Positions 9,367 through 18,070 are shown, counted from the stretch's first letter. The stretch is DNA of 64,000 nucleotides from Pseudoruegeria sp. SHC-113 (GCF_025376885.1 NZ_JAHUBR010000001.1:2046001-2110000); one strand, 5' to 3'. Program-made: numbers and translations. The notes: a model not told the origin generated them from the letters alone.

Positions 9367-9990
9367 ATGAGCGACGACGAGCAAACCAAGATCATCCGCA
9401 TCGCCCGCGAAAGCGGCGAGGACACCCATGTGGAACCGCTGAACCTCGGCGCGCGCGTGCGCGAGCTGCGCAAGGCGCGCGACTGGACGCTGGAGCAGGC
9501 GGCCAAACAGGCAGGGCTTGCGCGCTCTACGCTGTCCAAGATCGAGAACGGCCAGATGTCGCCCACCTATGAGGCGCTCAAGAAGCTGGCCGAGGGGCTG
9601 CAGATCTCGGTGCCGCAGCTGTTCACGCCGCCCTCGCGCAACCAGGTGAACGGGCGGATGTCGGTAACGCAGGCCGGCACCGGCACGGCCCATGTCACGA
9701 CGACCTATGAGCACGAGCTGCTGGCAGGTGCGCTGACCAAGAAGCAGATGTTGCCCTACCGCGCCCGGATCCGGGCCCGCGACGTGGCGGAGTTTGACGG
9801 ATGGGTGCGCCATGACGGCGAGGAGTTTCTCTACGTGCTCACCGGGATCGTGCGGCTCTACACGGAGTTCTACGAGCCGGTGGACCTGCGCCGGGGCGAC
9901 AGCGCTTACTATGATGCCACGATGGGACATAACGTCATCTCCGTTTCCGAAGATGACGCGACAATTCTGTGGGTTACGTCGCTGACTTAA
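9367..9990 (+). CDS. XRE-family regulator with C-terminal cupin domain
   Basis: 207 residues. The helix-turn-helix occupies about residues 25-85 (LGARVRELRKARDWTLEQAA, GLARSTLSKIENGQMSP). The C-terminal half is a cupin_2 sensor domain (DGWVRHDGEEFLYVLTGIV, then LRRGDSAYYDA and GHNVIS). These soluble regulators usually control a neighbouring transport or catabolic gene. The ATG at 9367 gives a normal MSDDEQ start. Its divergent position, 65 bases from the acyl-CoA ligase gene, suggests it regulates that operon and itself. Its last 17 bases overlap the 3' end of the convergent aquaporin gene. Confidence 0.9.
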   Translation: MSDDEQTKIIRIARESGEDTHVEPLNLGARVRELRKARDWTLEQAAKQAGLARSTLSKIENGQMSPTYEALKKLAEGLQISVPQLFTPPSRNQVNGRMSVTQAGTGTAHVTTTYEHELLAGALTKKQMLPYRARIRARDVAEFDGWVRHDGEEFLYVLTGIVRLYTEFYEPVDLRRGDSAYYDATMGHNVISVSEDDATILWVTSLT

Positions 9991-10639
9991 ACAAGCGAGG
10001 CAAGACCAACAGCGCAAGCCCGACGCCAACAATCTGCATCACGATGAACATCGGCACATGGGCCGGGGTGATCCCGGCGAAGGTGTTGGAGAAGCCGCGC
10101 GCGATGGTGACGGCGGGGTTGGCGAAGCTCGTGGACGAGGTGAACCAATAAGCGCCGGTGATGTAGAAGCCCACGAGCGCCGGGATGGCCTCGGGCCGGG
10201 CGGCGAGTCCGCCGAGGATCACGAAGAGCAGCCCGAAGGTGGCGATCACTTCCGAAGCCCAGAGGTTCACGCCGCTGCGCGCGGTGGTGGAGGCCTGAAG
10301 GATCGGCAGATCGAACATGAGGTGCGCGAGCCAAACCCCTGCAATCCCGCCCAGTATCTGGATCACGATATAGGGCAGTGCCTCGGATTTCGCATGGGCC
10401 CCGGTGAAGGTGAAATAGAGCGTCACCGCCGGGTTGAAATGCGCGCCGGAGATCGGGCCGAGCGTGGTGATGATCCCATAGAGGATGCAGCCCGTCGCGA
10501 CGGCATTGGCCAGCAGCGCAAGCCCGGCGTTGCCGCCCGACAGCGCCTCCGCCATGATGCCCGAGCCCACCACGCCGATCAGCAGGAAGGCGGTGCCGAT
10601 GAATTCGGCCAGCAGCTTGCGGCGCATCTCCGGGGTCAT
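9974..10639 (-). CDS. aqpS: MIP/aquaglyceroporin-family channel, probably arsenite-permeable (AqpS-like)
   Basis: 221 residues with six membrane helices and the two MIP signatures, HFNPAVT in the first half-helix and FANPAVT in the second. It starts at the ATG overlapping the arsC stop (ATGA at 10636-10639). In Sinorhizobium ars operons a MIP channel (AqpS) replaces the ArsB pump, and arsenite made by ArsC flows out down its gradient. The same pairing is seen here, with no arsB or acr3 visible. The arsenite role is inferred from that context; a glycerol or water channel is the alternative. Confidence 0.87.
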   Translation of the reverse strand: MTPEMRRKLLAEFIGTAFLLIGVVGSGIMAEALSGGNAGLALLANAVATGCILYGIITTLGPISGAHFNPAVTLYFTFTGAHAKSEALPYIVIQILGGIAGVWLAHLMFDLPILQASTTARSGVNLWASEVIATFGLLFVILGGLAARPEAIPALVGFYITGAYWFTSSTSFANPAVTIARGFSNTFAGITPAHVPMFIVMQIVGVGLALLVLPRLFKSAT

Positions 10640-11112
10640 GGCAGGGTTCCGATCCGGTCCAGTTCCGCTTTCAGCGTGGCCGCATCCATCGAAGCGATGT
10701 CCTGCGCCAGAAGCGCCTGCGCGCGGCGGTTCAGGATCTCGTAGGCGGTGGTGAAGGCCGTTTCCCAATCGGCTTCCTCGGCTTTGGCGGGATCTTCCAC
10801 GCCCCAATGAGCGCGCACCGGGGCGCCGGGCCAAATGGGGCAGGTTTCCCCGGCAGCCGAGCCGCAGACTGTGATCACGGCGTCCATCTGCGGGGCGTCG
10901 GCTGCGCCGAATTCATCCCAGCTCTTGGAGCGCGCGCCAGAGGTGTCATGGCCTTTTTCGCCCAGCAAAACAAGCGATTGCGGGTGGACCTTGCCAGCCG
11001 GCTGGGAGCCTGCGGAATAGGCCGTGACGCGGCCTTGGGAGGCGAGGTTGAGGATGGATTCCAGAAGGATCGAGCGGGCCGAGTTACCGGTACAGAGGAC
11101 GAGTATGTTCAT
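10636..11112 (-). CDS. arsC: Arsenate reductase, low-molecular-weight phosphatase type
   Basis: 158 residues, cytosolic. The N-terminal loop NILVLCTGNSARSILLE is the LMW-PTPase phosphate/arsenate loop with the nucleophilic cysteine. Further cysteines (VCGSAAGETCPIW) fit a thiol relay of the thioredoxin- or glutaredoxin-coupled ArsC type. It reduces arsenate to arsenite for export by the overlapping channel gene. No ribosome site is seen and the Pho box lies only 24 bases upstream, so the mRNA may be nearly leaderless. No arsR lies next to it. Confidence 0.9.
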   Translation of the reverse strand: MNILVLCTGNSARSILLESILNLASQGRVTAYSAGSQPAGKVHPQSLVLLGEKGHDTSGARSKSWDEFGAADAPQMDAVITVCGSAAGETCPIWPGAPVRAHWGVEDPAKAEEADWETAFTTAYEILNRRAQALLAQDIASMDAATLKAELDRIGTLP

Positions 11113-11136
11113 GAGAGTGGCGCGTAATCAGTTTGT

Positions 11137-11154
11137 GTAACAGCCCCATGACAG
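11137..11154 (-). promoter_or_regulatory. Pho box upstream of arsC-aqpS
   Basis: On the minus strand two 7-base units, CTGTCAT and CTGTTAC, are separated by four bases (GGGG), giving the 11-base period of PhoB binding sites. It matches the general Pho box pattern (CTGTCAT-N4-CTGTCAT/C) and the units before pstS in this window. It ends 24 bases before the arsC start codon. PhoB control of arsC is an inference. Confidence 0.65.
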
Positions 11155-11212
11155 GGCAGCGCAAAGGCCGGCGCTTTGGCCAGCCTTTGGGGTATTTTTT
11201 ATCGGATGCGTG

Positions 11213-11326
11213 TCAGAGCGCATCTTCCACGGCGCGGGAGGCAGTGGAGATATCCTGCCCGATCCCGTCCACGGTGGCGCAGGCGCTCAGGGCCAGCACC
11301 AGCAGCAGCGCAGCGGCGCGGCTCAT
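11213..11326 (-). CDS. Entericidin A/B-like small lipoprotein
   Basis: 37 residues from an ATG at 11324-11326 to a TGA at 11213-11215. The N-terminus is a lipoprotein signal: SRAAALLLVLALSAC, with the lipobox LSAC placing the lipidated cysteine at residue 16. The mature part ATVDGIGQDISTASRAVEDA matches the entericidin pattern (C-x-T-x-x-G-x-G-x-D). Entericidins are small envelope lipoproteins proposed to act in toxin/antidote pairs. The start overlaps the stop of the upstream solute-binding-protein gene (ATGA at 11323-11326), so translation is coupled. Confidence 0.75.
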   Translation of the reverse strand: MSRAAALLLVLALSACATVDGIGQDISTASRAVEDAL

Positions 11327-13137
11327 TCTTCCACCCACCAGACATCCGGTTGATACATGATCCAATCTCCATACATCGGGATGTGCTCCGGGTACTTCAG
11401 CGACGCATCATGCGCAATCCGGCTGGAGGCGAAATACCAGATCGGGATCACGTAGCGCCCGGCGGTCAGCACGCGGTCCAGCCCCTTTACAGCGGCGCGG
11501 AAATCCTCCTGGCTTTCGGCGGTGAGCATGGTGTTGATCATGGCTTCAGCTGCCGGGGAGTTCATCCCCATGTAGTTGCGGCTGCCCGGCTCGGTGACGC
11601 CTGCGCTGCCCCAATAGCCGAACTGCTCGTTGCCGGGGCTCAAGGAGAGGCCGCGACGGTAGTAGGTCATCCCGAAATCGTAGTCGTTGGTGCGCTCCTT
11701 GTATTGCGCGCTTTCAACGGTGGTGACGGTGGGCACGATGCCAGCCTTGGACAGCGCCTCGACATAGATGTCGATGATGGCCTGATGCTGGCTTGAGCCC
11801 TGCGACAGCACGATTTCAAAGGTGAAGGGCTCGCCCGCTGCGTTCTTCATCACCCCGTCCTGCACCGTCCAGCCGGCCTCCTCAAAGAGCGCCAGCGCCT
11901 TGCGGGTGTTGGTCCGGTTGCGCTCGCTGCCGTCCGAAACAGGCAGGCTGTAGCCTTCGATCGTGCCCGGCGGCAGATCGGCAGCATAAGGGGCGAGCAG
12001 CTCCGCCACGCGGCCTTCGGCGGGGCCGTGATCCATGCCCAGCACCGAGTTGGCATAGTAGGAGGAGATCCGGGGCAGGGTGCCGCCGTTGATCGTTTCG
12101 TTGATGAACTCGAAGTTGAACAGCGTGATCATCGCCTCGCGCACGCGCCAGTCCTGGAACTGCGGCAGGCGGGTGTTCATCACGAAGCCCTCGATGCCCG
12201 TGGGCCGCTGGTGCGGGATCAGCGATTTGACGATCTTGCCCGACTGCACGGCCGGGAAATCATACTGCATGTCCCATTTGGCGGCGTCGGTTTCGCGGTT
12301 GGAGGTCAGCACACCGGCCTTGAAGGCTTCAAACATCGCCGTGCCGTCGGTGAAGAACTCCATGCGGATTTCATCGACGTTGGCGCGGCCCTTGTTCACC
12401 GGCAGATCCTTGCCCCAGTAATCGGGGTTGCGCTTAAGCGAGAGGTACCGCCCGGCCTGGAAATCGTCGACGACATAGGGCGAGGAGGCGATCGGGATCT
12501 CGGTGAGCCCGCTTTCCGTGAAATCCTTGCCGTCCCACTGCGCCTTTTTCAGGATCGGGCGCATGCCGAGGATCAGCGGCAGTTCGCGATCTTCGGTGTT
12601 GAAGGTGAATTTCACCGAACGCGGCCCGGTGATCTCGGCGGTTTCCACCTTCTCCCAGGCGCCTAGGTAGCGCGGGTGGCCGATGGTGCCGAGCGTCTCG
12701 AAGGACCAGAGCACATCTTCCGCCGTCACCGGCGAGCCGTCAGAAAACCGGGCCTCTTCGCGCAGGGTGAATTCCACCCAAGTGCGGGCGTCATTCGTCT
12801 CGACCGATTCGGCCAGCAGCCCGTAAAGCGTGAAAGGTTCGTCATAATTTCGATCCATCAGGCTTTCGTAGCCATAAAATCGCAGCATCCACGGCACGCG
12901 GCCTTTCAGGATGTGCGGGTTGAGGGAATCGAAGCTGCCGGTTTCGCCCAGAACGATGCGCCCGCCCTTGGGGGCCTCCGGGTTGGCATAGGGGAAGGAC
13001 ACAAAATCAGGTGGTAGGGCCGGCTCCCCATACATAGCTATGCCATGTTGCGGTTCTGCGGATGCGAATCCCCCACAGGCGAGAATGGCCGTGGCGAGGC
13101 TTCCCATACGGAATGCCCGGAAAAACGATGGTCTCAT
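11323..13137 (-). CDS. Periplasmic oligopeptide-type ABC substrate-binding protein (SBP_bac_5, YejA-like)
   Basis: 604 residues. A signal peptide (RPSFFRAFRMGSLATAIL, cleavage after GGFASA) sends it to the periplasm. The body follows SBP_bac_5: ETGSFDSLNPHILKG, LREEARFSDGSPVTAEDVLW, LKRNPDYWG. The length (about 600) and the C-terminal region fit the YejA/microcin C and oligopeptide binding subfamily. No permease or ATPase genes flank it, so it would serve a transporter encoded elsewhere. An earlier in-frame start at 13179 is less likely because it adds a charged extension to the signal peptide. It overlaps the entericidin-like gene by four bases. Confidence 0.87.
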   Translation of the reverse strand: MRPSFFRAFRMGSLATAILACGGFASAEPQHGIAMYGEPALPPDFVSFPYANPEAPKGGRIVLGETGSFDSLNPHILKGRVPWMLRFYGYESLMDRNYDEPFTLYGLLAESVETNDARTWVEFTLREEARFSDGSPVTAEDVLWSFETLGTIGHPRYLGAWEKVETAEITGPRSVKFTFNTEDRELPLILGMRPILKKAQWDGKDFTESGLTEIPIASSPYVVDDFQAGRYLSLKRNPDYWGKDLPVNKGRANVDEIRMEFFTDGTAMFEAFKAGVLTSNRETDAAKWDMQYDFPAVQSGKIVKSLIPHQRPTGIEGFVMNTRLPQFQDWRVREAMITLFNFEFINETINGGTLPRISSYYANSVLGMDHGPAEGRVAELLAPYAADLPPGTIEGYSLPVSDGSERNRTNTRKALALFEEAGWTVQDGVMKNAAGEPFTFEIVLSQGSSQHQAIIDIYVEALSKAGIVPTVTTVESAQYKERTNDYDFGMTYYRRGLSLSPGNEQFGYWGSAGVTEPGSRNYMGMNSPAAEAMINTMLTAESQEDFRAAVKGLDRVLTAGRYVIPIWYFASSRIAHDASLKYPEHIPMYGDWIMYQPDVWWVEE

Positions 13138-13216
13138 TTTGGCAACAATCCTTCTGCTCCCTTTGTTCTTTGCGCCCAAAGCTACCCGTGCTTCCTTGGC
13201 TTTTCAAACTTTTAGC

Positions 13217-13245
13217 TTGGCGCATGGCGGGAGATTGCGTATAAC
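13217..13245 (+). promoter_or_regulatory. Sigma70-type promoter of a candidate small RNA
   Basis: TTGGCG at 13217-13222 and TATAAC at 13240-13245 are separated by exactly 17 bases. Transcription would start near 13252 on the plus strand and run into the hairpin-T8 terminator at 13301-13327. No protein gene lies between them. Confidence 0.6.
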
Positions 13246-13251
13246 AACATC

Positions 13252-13327
13252 ACTGCTCGATAGGTTTCTTGCCTGTATGAAACCTGCCTCAATAACTTAA
13301 CGCCCGCTTCGTGCGGGCGTTTTTTTT
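13252..13327 (+). ncRNA. Candidate intergenic small RNA of about 75 nt
   Basis: The span between a good promoter and an intrinsic terminator contains no reading frame with a ribosome site. It can form two stem-loops: AGGTTTC (13262-13268) pairs with GAAACCT (13279-13285), and the terminator stem CGCCCGC/GCGGGCG follows after a short A/T-rich linker. This layout of a 5' stem, single-stranded linker and terminator is typical of trans-acting bacterial sRNAs. It lies between the divergent binding-protein gene and bdhA. I do not recognise a named family, and no expression evidence is available. Confidence 0.5.
13301..13327 (+). terminator. Intrinsic terminator
   Basis: CGCCCGC (13301-13307), loop TTCGT, GCGGGCG (13313-13319), followed by eight T residues (13320-13327). 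Nothing on the plus strand just upstream encodes a protein, which is the reason for proposing a small RNA. Confidence 0.85.
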
Positions 13328-13446
13328 GTGCTTGCGCCAGCCAGCGGCAGGGCGCCGAAGCGGGCTTCAAAGCGTATATTTCATGTGCATTTCGCAGTCG
13401 CAGCATTTAGCCTGCGGCCAAGATTGAGGCGTTGAGGAGTAACAGG

Positions 13447-14220
13447 ATGTCCATCAAGGGAAAAACCGCTGTCATCACCGGGTCCAACTCGGGAATCGGG
13501 CTGGGTGTGGCCACGGAACTGGCCAAGCTCGGGGTGAATGTGGTGCTCAATTCCTTCACCGACCGCGACGAAGATCACGCGCTGGCCGCCGAGATCGCGA
13601 AAACGCATGGCGTTGAGGCGCGCTACATCAAGGCCGACATGTCCTCGCCGGAGGAGTGCCGTGCGCTGGTGGAGCAGGCTGGGGCCTGCGATATTCTCGT
13701 CAACAACGCCGGGATCCAGCATGTGGAAGGGATCGACAAATTCCCGACCGACAAGTGGAACGCGATCATCGCGATCAACCTGTCTTCGGCCTTCCACACC
13801 ACGGCCGCCGCGCTGCCAAAGATGCGGGCGGCAGGCTGGGGTCGCGTGGTGAACATCGCCTCCGCCCACGGGCTCACTGCCTCGCCTTATAAATCGGCCT
13901 ATGTGGCGGCGAAACACGGCGTGGTCGGGCTGACGAAGGTGACGGCGCTGGAAACGGCGGAAGAGCCGATCACGGCCAATGCCGTCTGCCCCGGCTACGT
14001 GCTGACGCCGCTGGTGGAAGCACAGATCCCCGATCAGATGGCGGCCCACAACATGGACCGCGAGACGGTGATCAAACAGGTGATGCTGGAGCGTCAGCCC
14101 AGCCGCCAATTCGCCACTACTGAACAACTCGGCGGCACTGTGGCCTTCCTCTGCTCCGATGCGGCGGCCCAGATCACCGGCACCACGATCAGCGTGGACG
14201 GCGGCTGGACGGCTCTTTGA
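13447..14220 (+). CDS. bdhA: D-3-hydroxybutyrate dehydrogenase
   Basis: 257 residues, a classical short-chain dehydrogenase: cofactor loop TGSNSGIGLG near residue 12, NNAG (NNAGIQHVEGI), the serine strand VNIASAHG, and the catalytic YVAAK. The substrate-pocket region (NAVCPGYVLTPLVEAQIPDQ) and the C-terminus ITGTTISVDGGWTAL fit BdhA. It oxidises D-3-hydroxybutyrate to acetoacetate with NAD+ when polyhydroxybutyrate is used as carbon store. The ATG at 13447 has a strong GAGGAG site. The next gene, a patatin-like lipase, begins 11 bases downstream. Confidence 0.92.
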   Translation: MSIKGKTAVITGSNSGIGLGVATELAKLGVNVVLNSFTDRDEDHALAAEIAKTHGVEARYIKADMSSPEECRALVEQAGACDILVNNAGIQHVEGIDKFPTDKWNAIIAINLSSAFHTTAAALPKMRAAGWGRVVNIASAHGLTASPYKSAYVAAKHGVVGLTKVTALETAEEPITANAVCPGYVLTPLVEAQIPDQMAAHNMDRETVIKQVMLERQPSRQFATTEQLGGTVAFLCSDAAAQITGTTISVDGGWTAL

Positions 14221-14231
14221 GGAAGATTCCT

Positions 14232-15275
14232 GTGAGCAGCAAGACCCGCATCAACCTGGCCCTGCAAGGCGGAGGCGCCCACGGCGCCTTCACCTGGGGT
14301 GTGCTGGACCGGCTGCTGCAGGAAGAGGACATCGAGATTGCCGCGATCTCGGGCACCTCGGCGGGCGCCATGAACGGCGCGGCGCTGAAAGCCGGGCTGA
14401 TTTCAGGCGGGCGTGGGGGCGCGCGCGAAAACCTCGCCTGGCTCTGGCAGCAGATGGGCGCGGTGGAGGACACGCGGTTCTCCAACTGGATGACGGCGCT
14501 TTCGCCGTTCCCGTCCATGTTTTCGGCCTTCTTCGAGCATTCGATCCCCTTCCAGGTGGCGGAAGCGGCGACGAATTTCCTGAGCCCCTATGATTACGGC
14601 CCGGCCTATTTCAATCCGCTGGAGCGGATCGCGGAGCGGTTTCATTACGATCTGGTCTGTATGGATTGCGAGCCGGAGCTGTTCATTTCGGCCACCAATG
14701 TGCGCTCGGGCAAGCTGAAGGTGTTTTCCGGGGAGCAGATCAGCGCGCAGGCCATTCTGGCCTCCACCTGCCTGCCGACGCTGTTTCAGGCGGTGGAGAT
14801 CGAAGACCCAGACACCGGCACCACCGAGGCCTATTGGGACGGCGGCTACATCGGCAATCCGGCGCTGTTTCCGCTGGTGGAGAAAAACCTGCCGGGCGAT
14901 GTGGTGATCGTGAACATCAACCCGCTGTTTCGCGAGGAGCTGCCGCGCACGGCGTCGGAAATCCAGAACCGGATCAACGAGATCAGCTTCAACTCCTCGC
15001 TTCTGCGCGAATTGCGCGCGCTGACCTTCACCCAGCAGCTGGTCTCCACGGGGCTCTTGCAGAAGAAGAAGATGAAGGATCTGCACATTCACATGATCGC
15101 CGACAACGATCTAATGAACGAGCTATCCGTGGCCACGAAGATGATCCCCAATCCGGCCACGCTCACGCGGCTGTTTGAGGCCGGGGTTGCGGCGGCGGAA
15201 GGGTTCCTTGCGCGCGACCGCGCCAATCTGGGCGTGCGGGATTCCGTGGATCTGGCTGCGATGTTCAAAGGGTAG
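14232..15275 (+). CDS. Patatin-like phospholipase/lipid hydrolase
   Basis: 347 residues from a GTG at 14232, chosen because GAGGAAG at 14219-14225 is well spaced. The patatin fold is shown by the oxyanion loop LQGGGAHGAF, the nucleophile elbow GTSAG and the second catalytic residue in YWDGGYIGNPAL. No signal peptide is seen, so it acts in the cytosol or on the membrane face. It is tightly coupled to bdhA, which suggests a role in mobilising polyhydroxybutyrate or other storage lipid; that is inference, since patatins hydrolyse many esters. Confidence 0.88.
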   Translation: MSSKTRINLALQGGGAHGAFTWGVLDRLLQEEDIEIAAISGTSAGAMNGAALKAGLISGGRGGARENLAWLWQQMGAVEDTRFSNWMTALSPFPSMFSAFFEHSIPFQVAEAATNFLSPYDYGPAYFNPLERIAERFHYDLVCMDCEPELFISATNVRSGKLKVFSGEQISAQAILASTCLPTLFQAVEIEDPDTGTTEAYWDGGYIGNPALFPLVEKNLPGDVVIVNINPLFREELPRTASEIQNRINEISFNSSLLRELRALTFTQQLVSTGLLQKKKMKDLHIHMIADNDLMNELSVATKMIPNPATLTRLFEAGVAAAEGFLARDRANLGVRDSVDLAAMFKG

Positions 15276-15321
15276 GGGCGGGCGGCCGTCTCGACGGTCA
15301 GCCCGTGTCACAGGGTTCGCC

Positions 15322-16029
15322 TCAGGCGATGTTCTCGGGCTTCTCCCGGAGCGGCTGCGTCGGATCCTTCTGGTTCGGATAGACCAGCCCCGCCGAAATC
15401 ACCAGCTTCGCCGCATCTTCCACGCTCATGTCCAGCTCGATCACATCATGCTTGGGCACGAACAGCAGGAAGCCCGAGGTCGGGTTCGGCGTGGTGGGCA
15501 GAAAGACCGACACGATCTCTTCGCCCGCCGGGATCTTCTCGCGGATCTCGCCCTTGGCATTGGTGGAGATGAAGGCAATCGCCCAAAGCCCCTTGCGCGG
15601 ATATTCCACGAGGCAGGCCTTGTCGAAATTCGTGTCGCGGTCGGCAAAGACGGTTTCGGCAATCTGCTTCAGGCCGGAGTAAACCGAGCGCACGATGGGC
15701 ATGCGCTCCACCAGCCGTTCGCCCGCGTGCAGCAGCGAGCGCCCGATCAGCCCCTTGGCCAGCATCCCCACGAGCACCGTGAAGACGAAGAAGATGATCA
15801 CTCCCAGGCCGCGCAGGTTGATGCCGATGTATTCCTCCGGCTGCCAGCGGTCCGGCACAAGCGGCAAGACCCAGCTGTCGATCCAGCCGATCACGGCCCA
15901 GAACAGCCAGATCGTCACCGCGATGGGCGCGATCACGACGATGCCGGTCAGGAAGCTGTTGCGCAGCTTGGCAAAGGGATGCAGCTTCTGGCGATCCTTG
16001 CCGTGGTCTTCGGTGTCCATAGGGCCCAT
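15322..16029 (-). CDS. DUF502 family membrane protein
   Basis: 235 residues. Two membrane segments are visible (about 26-50, GIVVIAPIAVTIWLFWAVIG, and 72-93, GLGVIIFFVFTVLVGML). Then come the family's conserved stretch PIVRSVYSGLKQIAETV and a soluble C-terminal domain (VSVFLPTTPNPTSGFLLFVP). DUF502 proteins are widespread in proteobacteria and have no settled function; a plant homologue, LCV/COV, affects vascular patterning. The start could be the ATG at 16020 (MDTED) instead of 16029; neither has a strong ribosome site. It is convergent with the patatin gene. Confidence 0.87.
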   Translation of the reverse strand: MGPMDTEDHGKDRQKLHPFAKLRNSFLTGIVVIAPIAVTIWLFWAVIGWIDSWVLPLVPDRWQPEEYIGINLRGLGVIIFFVFTVLVGMLAKGLIGRSLLHAGERLVERMPIVRSVYSGLKQIAETVFADRDTNFDKACLVEYPRKGLWAIAFISTNAKGEIREKIPAGEEIVSVFLPTTPNPTSGFLLFVPKHDVIELDMSVEDAAKLVISAGLVYPNQKDPTQPLREKPENIA

Positions 16030-16111
16030 TTCCGTGTGAGGTCAGCGCTATTTAGGCGCTTGGGGGGCGTTCAACAACGCCCCTGATGGGGTTTCGCCCA
16101 AATCTATGGCC

Positions 16112-17016
<905 letters not shown>

Positions 17017-17020
<4 letters not shown>

Positions 17021-17913
17021 AGAGGGGTCTCTCCGGACACATAGGTGGCGGCGGCGCGCAGGGCGGTGGTGAGCGCGGTTTCACGGGATTCACCGCGCGC
17101 TTCGGCCACGATATGGGCCGCCATGAAGGTATCGCCCGCGCCGGTGACACGCGTCACCAGCACTTCGGGCGGGGTTTGGGTGATGACAGAGGTGCCATCG
17201 CATTCCGAGGCCGACCGGCCGCCGTCCGTGACCAGCGCCCGCGCGGCACCGCGCGCGATGAGCGCTTCGGCGGCGGTGGCGGATTCGGTGAAGGTGGCCT
17301 GACAGAGGTAGCCGGCTTCTTCGAGGTTCACGTAGAGCGTGCCACGCGCGTGGTTCAGGAAGGGCGCAAGCCGCTCAGCCTTGCCGGGGCTTGCCGGAGC
17401 CACGCGCAGGTCAGCCGCAGCGAAGAGCGGGCTGGCGGCGATGGTTTCCAGAAGCTCGGTTTTCAGATTGCCATCCAGCGCCACGGGCCCTGCGAAAGGC
17501 GCAGCCGCGCTTCCCAGCCGGCCATCGGCGAGCGGGGTGAGGATCTTGTCGCCCGCCGCTTCCAGCGAATGGGCATCGGCAATGGCGGCGATCAGCCCGT
17601 TTGCACCTTCCACCGCCATGTAGCGATCGGTGGGCAGATCTTCGGAGAGGTAGACGTAGCCCGTCACCATCCCCATGCGCTCGCAGGCGCGCAGCAGCTC
17701 GCGCCCCTCATCATCCTTGCCGATGGTTGTCAGCAAGGCGGGCCGCATGCCAAAACGGCGCAGCGTCATGGCGATGTTCATCGCGACACCGCCGGGCAGG
17801 CGGCTGATGCGCCCGGGCAGATCGCTGCCCACGCGCATGTGGCTGGCGGAGCGGCCGATCACGTCCCAGAGGACGGAACCGATGCACAGGATATCGGGTG
17901 TGGGTTGGGTCAT
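17017..17913 (-). CDS. psuK: Pseudouridine kinase, PfkB family
   Basis: 298 residues from the ATG at 17911-17913. The PfkB fold is shown by DILCIGSVLWDVIGR at the N-terminus, GGVAMNIAMTLRRFG, and the C-terminal signature VTGAGDTFMAAH with the catalytic aspartate. It would phosphorylate pseudouridine at the 5' position to supply PsuG. The substrate is assigned from the overlapping psuG gene; the PfkB sequence alone fits several sugars and nucleosides. Confidence 0.9.
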
Positions 17914-17986
17914 AGGCGCCTTGTGACCGAAAACCCGCGCCACTGGCAAGAGAGCCCGTGCGCTGCTTGGGCGCTGGCAGCGGTTT

Positions 17987-18006
17987 TCCACCTGAATTCA
18001 GGTGGA
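17987..18006. repeat. 20-base perfect palindrome upstream of rpsB
   Basis: TCCACCTGAATTCAGGTGGA is perfectly self-complementary. It lies between the divergent psuK and rpsB genes, 36 bases upstream of the likely rpsB -35 element. There is no loop and no T-run, which argues for a protein-binding operator and against a terminator. The binding protein is unknown. Confidence 0.6.
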
Positions 18007-18041
18007 TTTCACCCCAAGGGCCCAAGATGCGGGGCAGGGGG

Positions 18042-18070
18042 TTGCACTCCGGGCAAGAGCGCTGTAAAGC
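18042..18070 (+). promoter_or_regulatory. Probable rpsB-tsf promoter
   Basis: TTGCAC at 18042-18047 and TAAAGC at 18065-18070 with a 17-base spacer. This leaves a leader of about 110 bases before rpsB, rich in possible stems, where S2 autoregulation could act; no named leader family is recognised. Confidence 0.45.
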
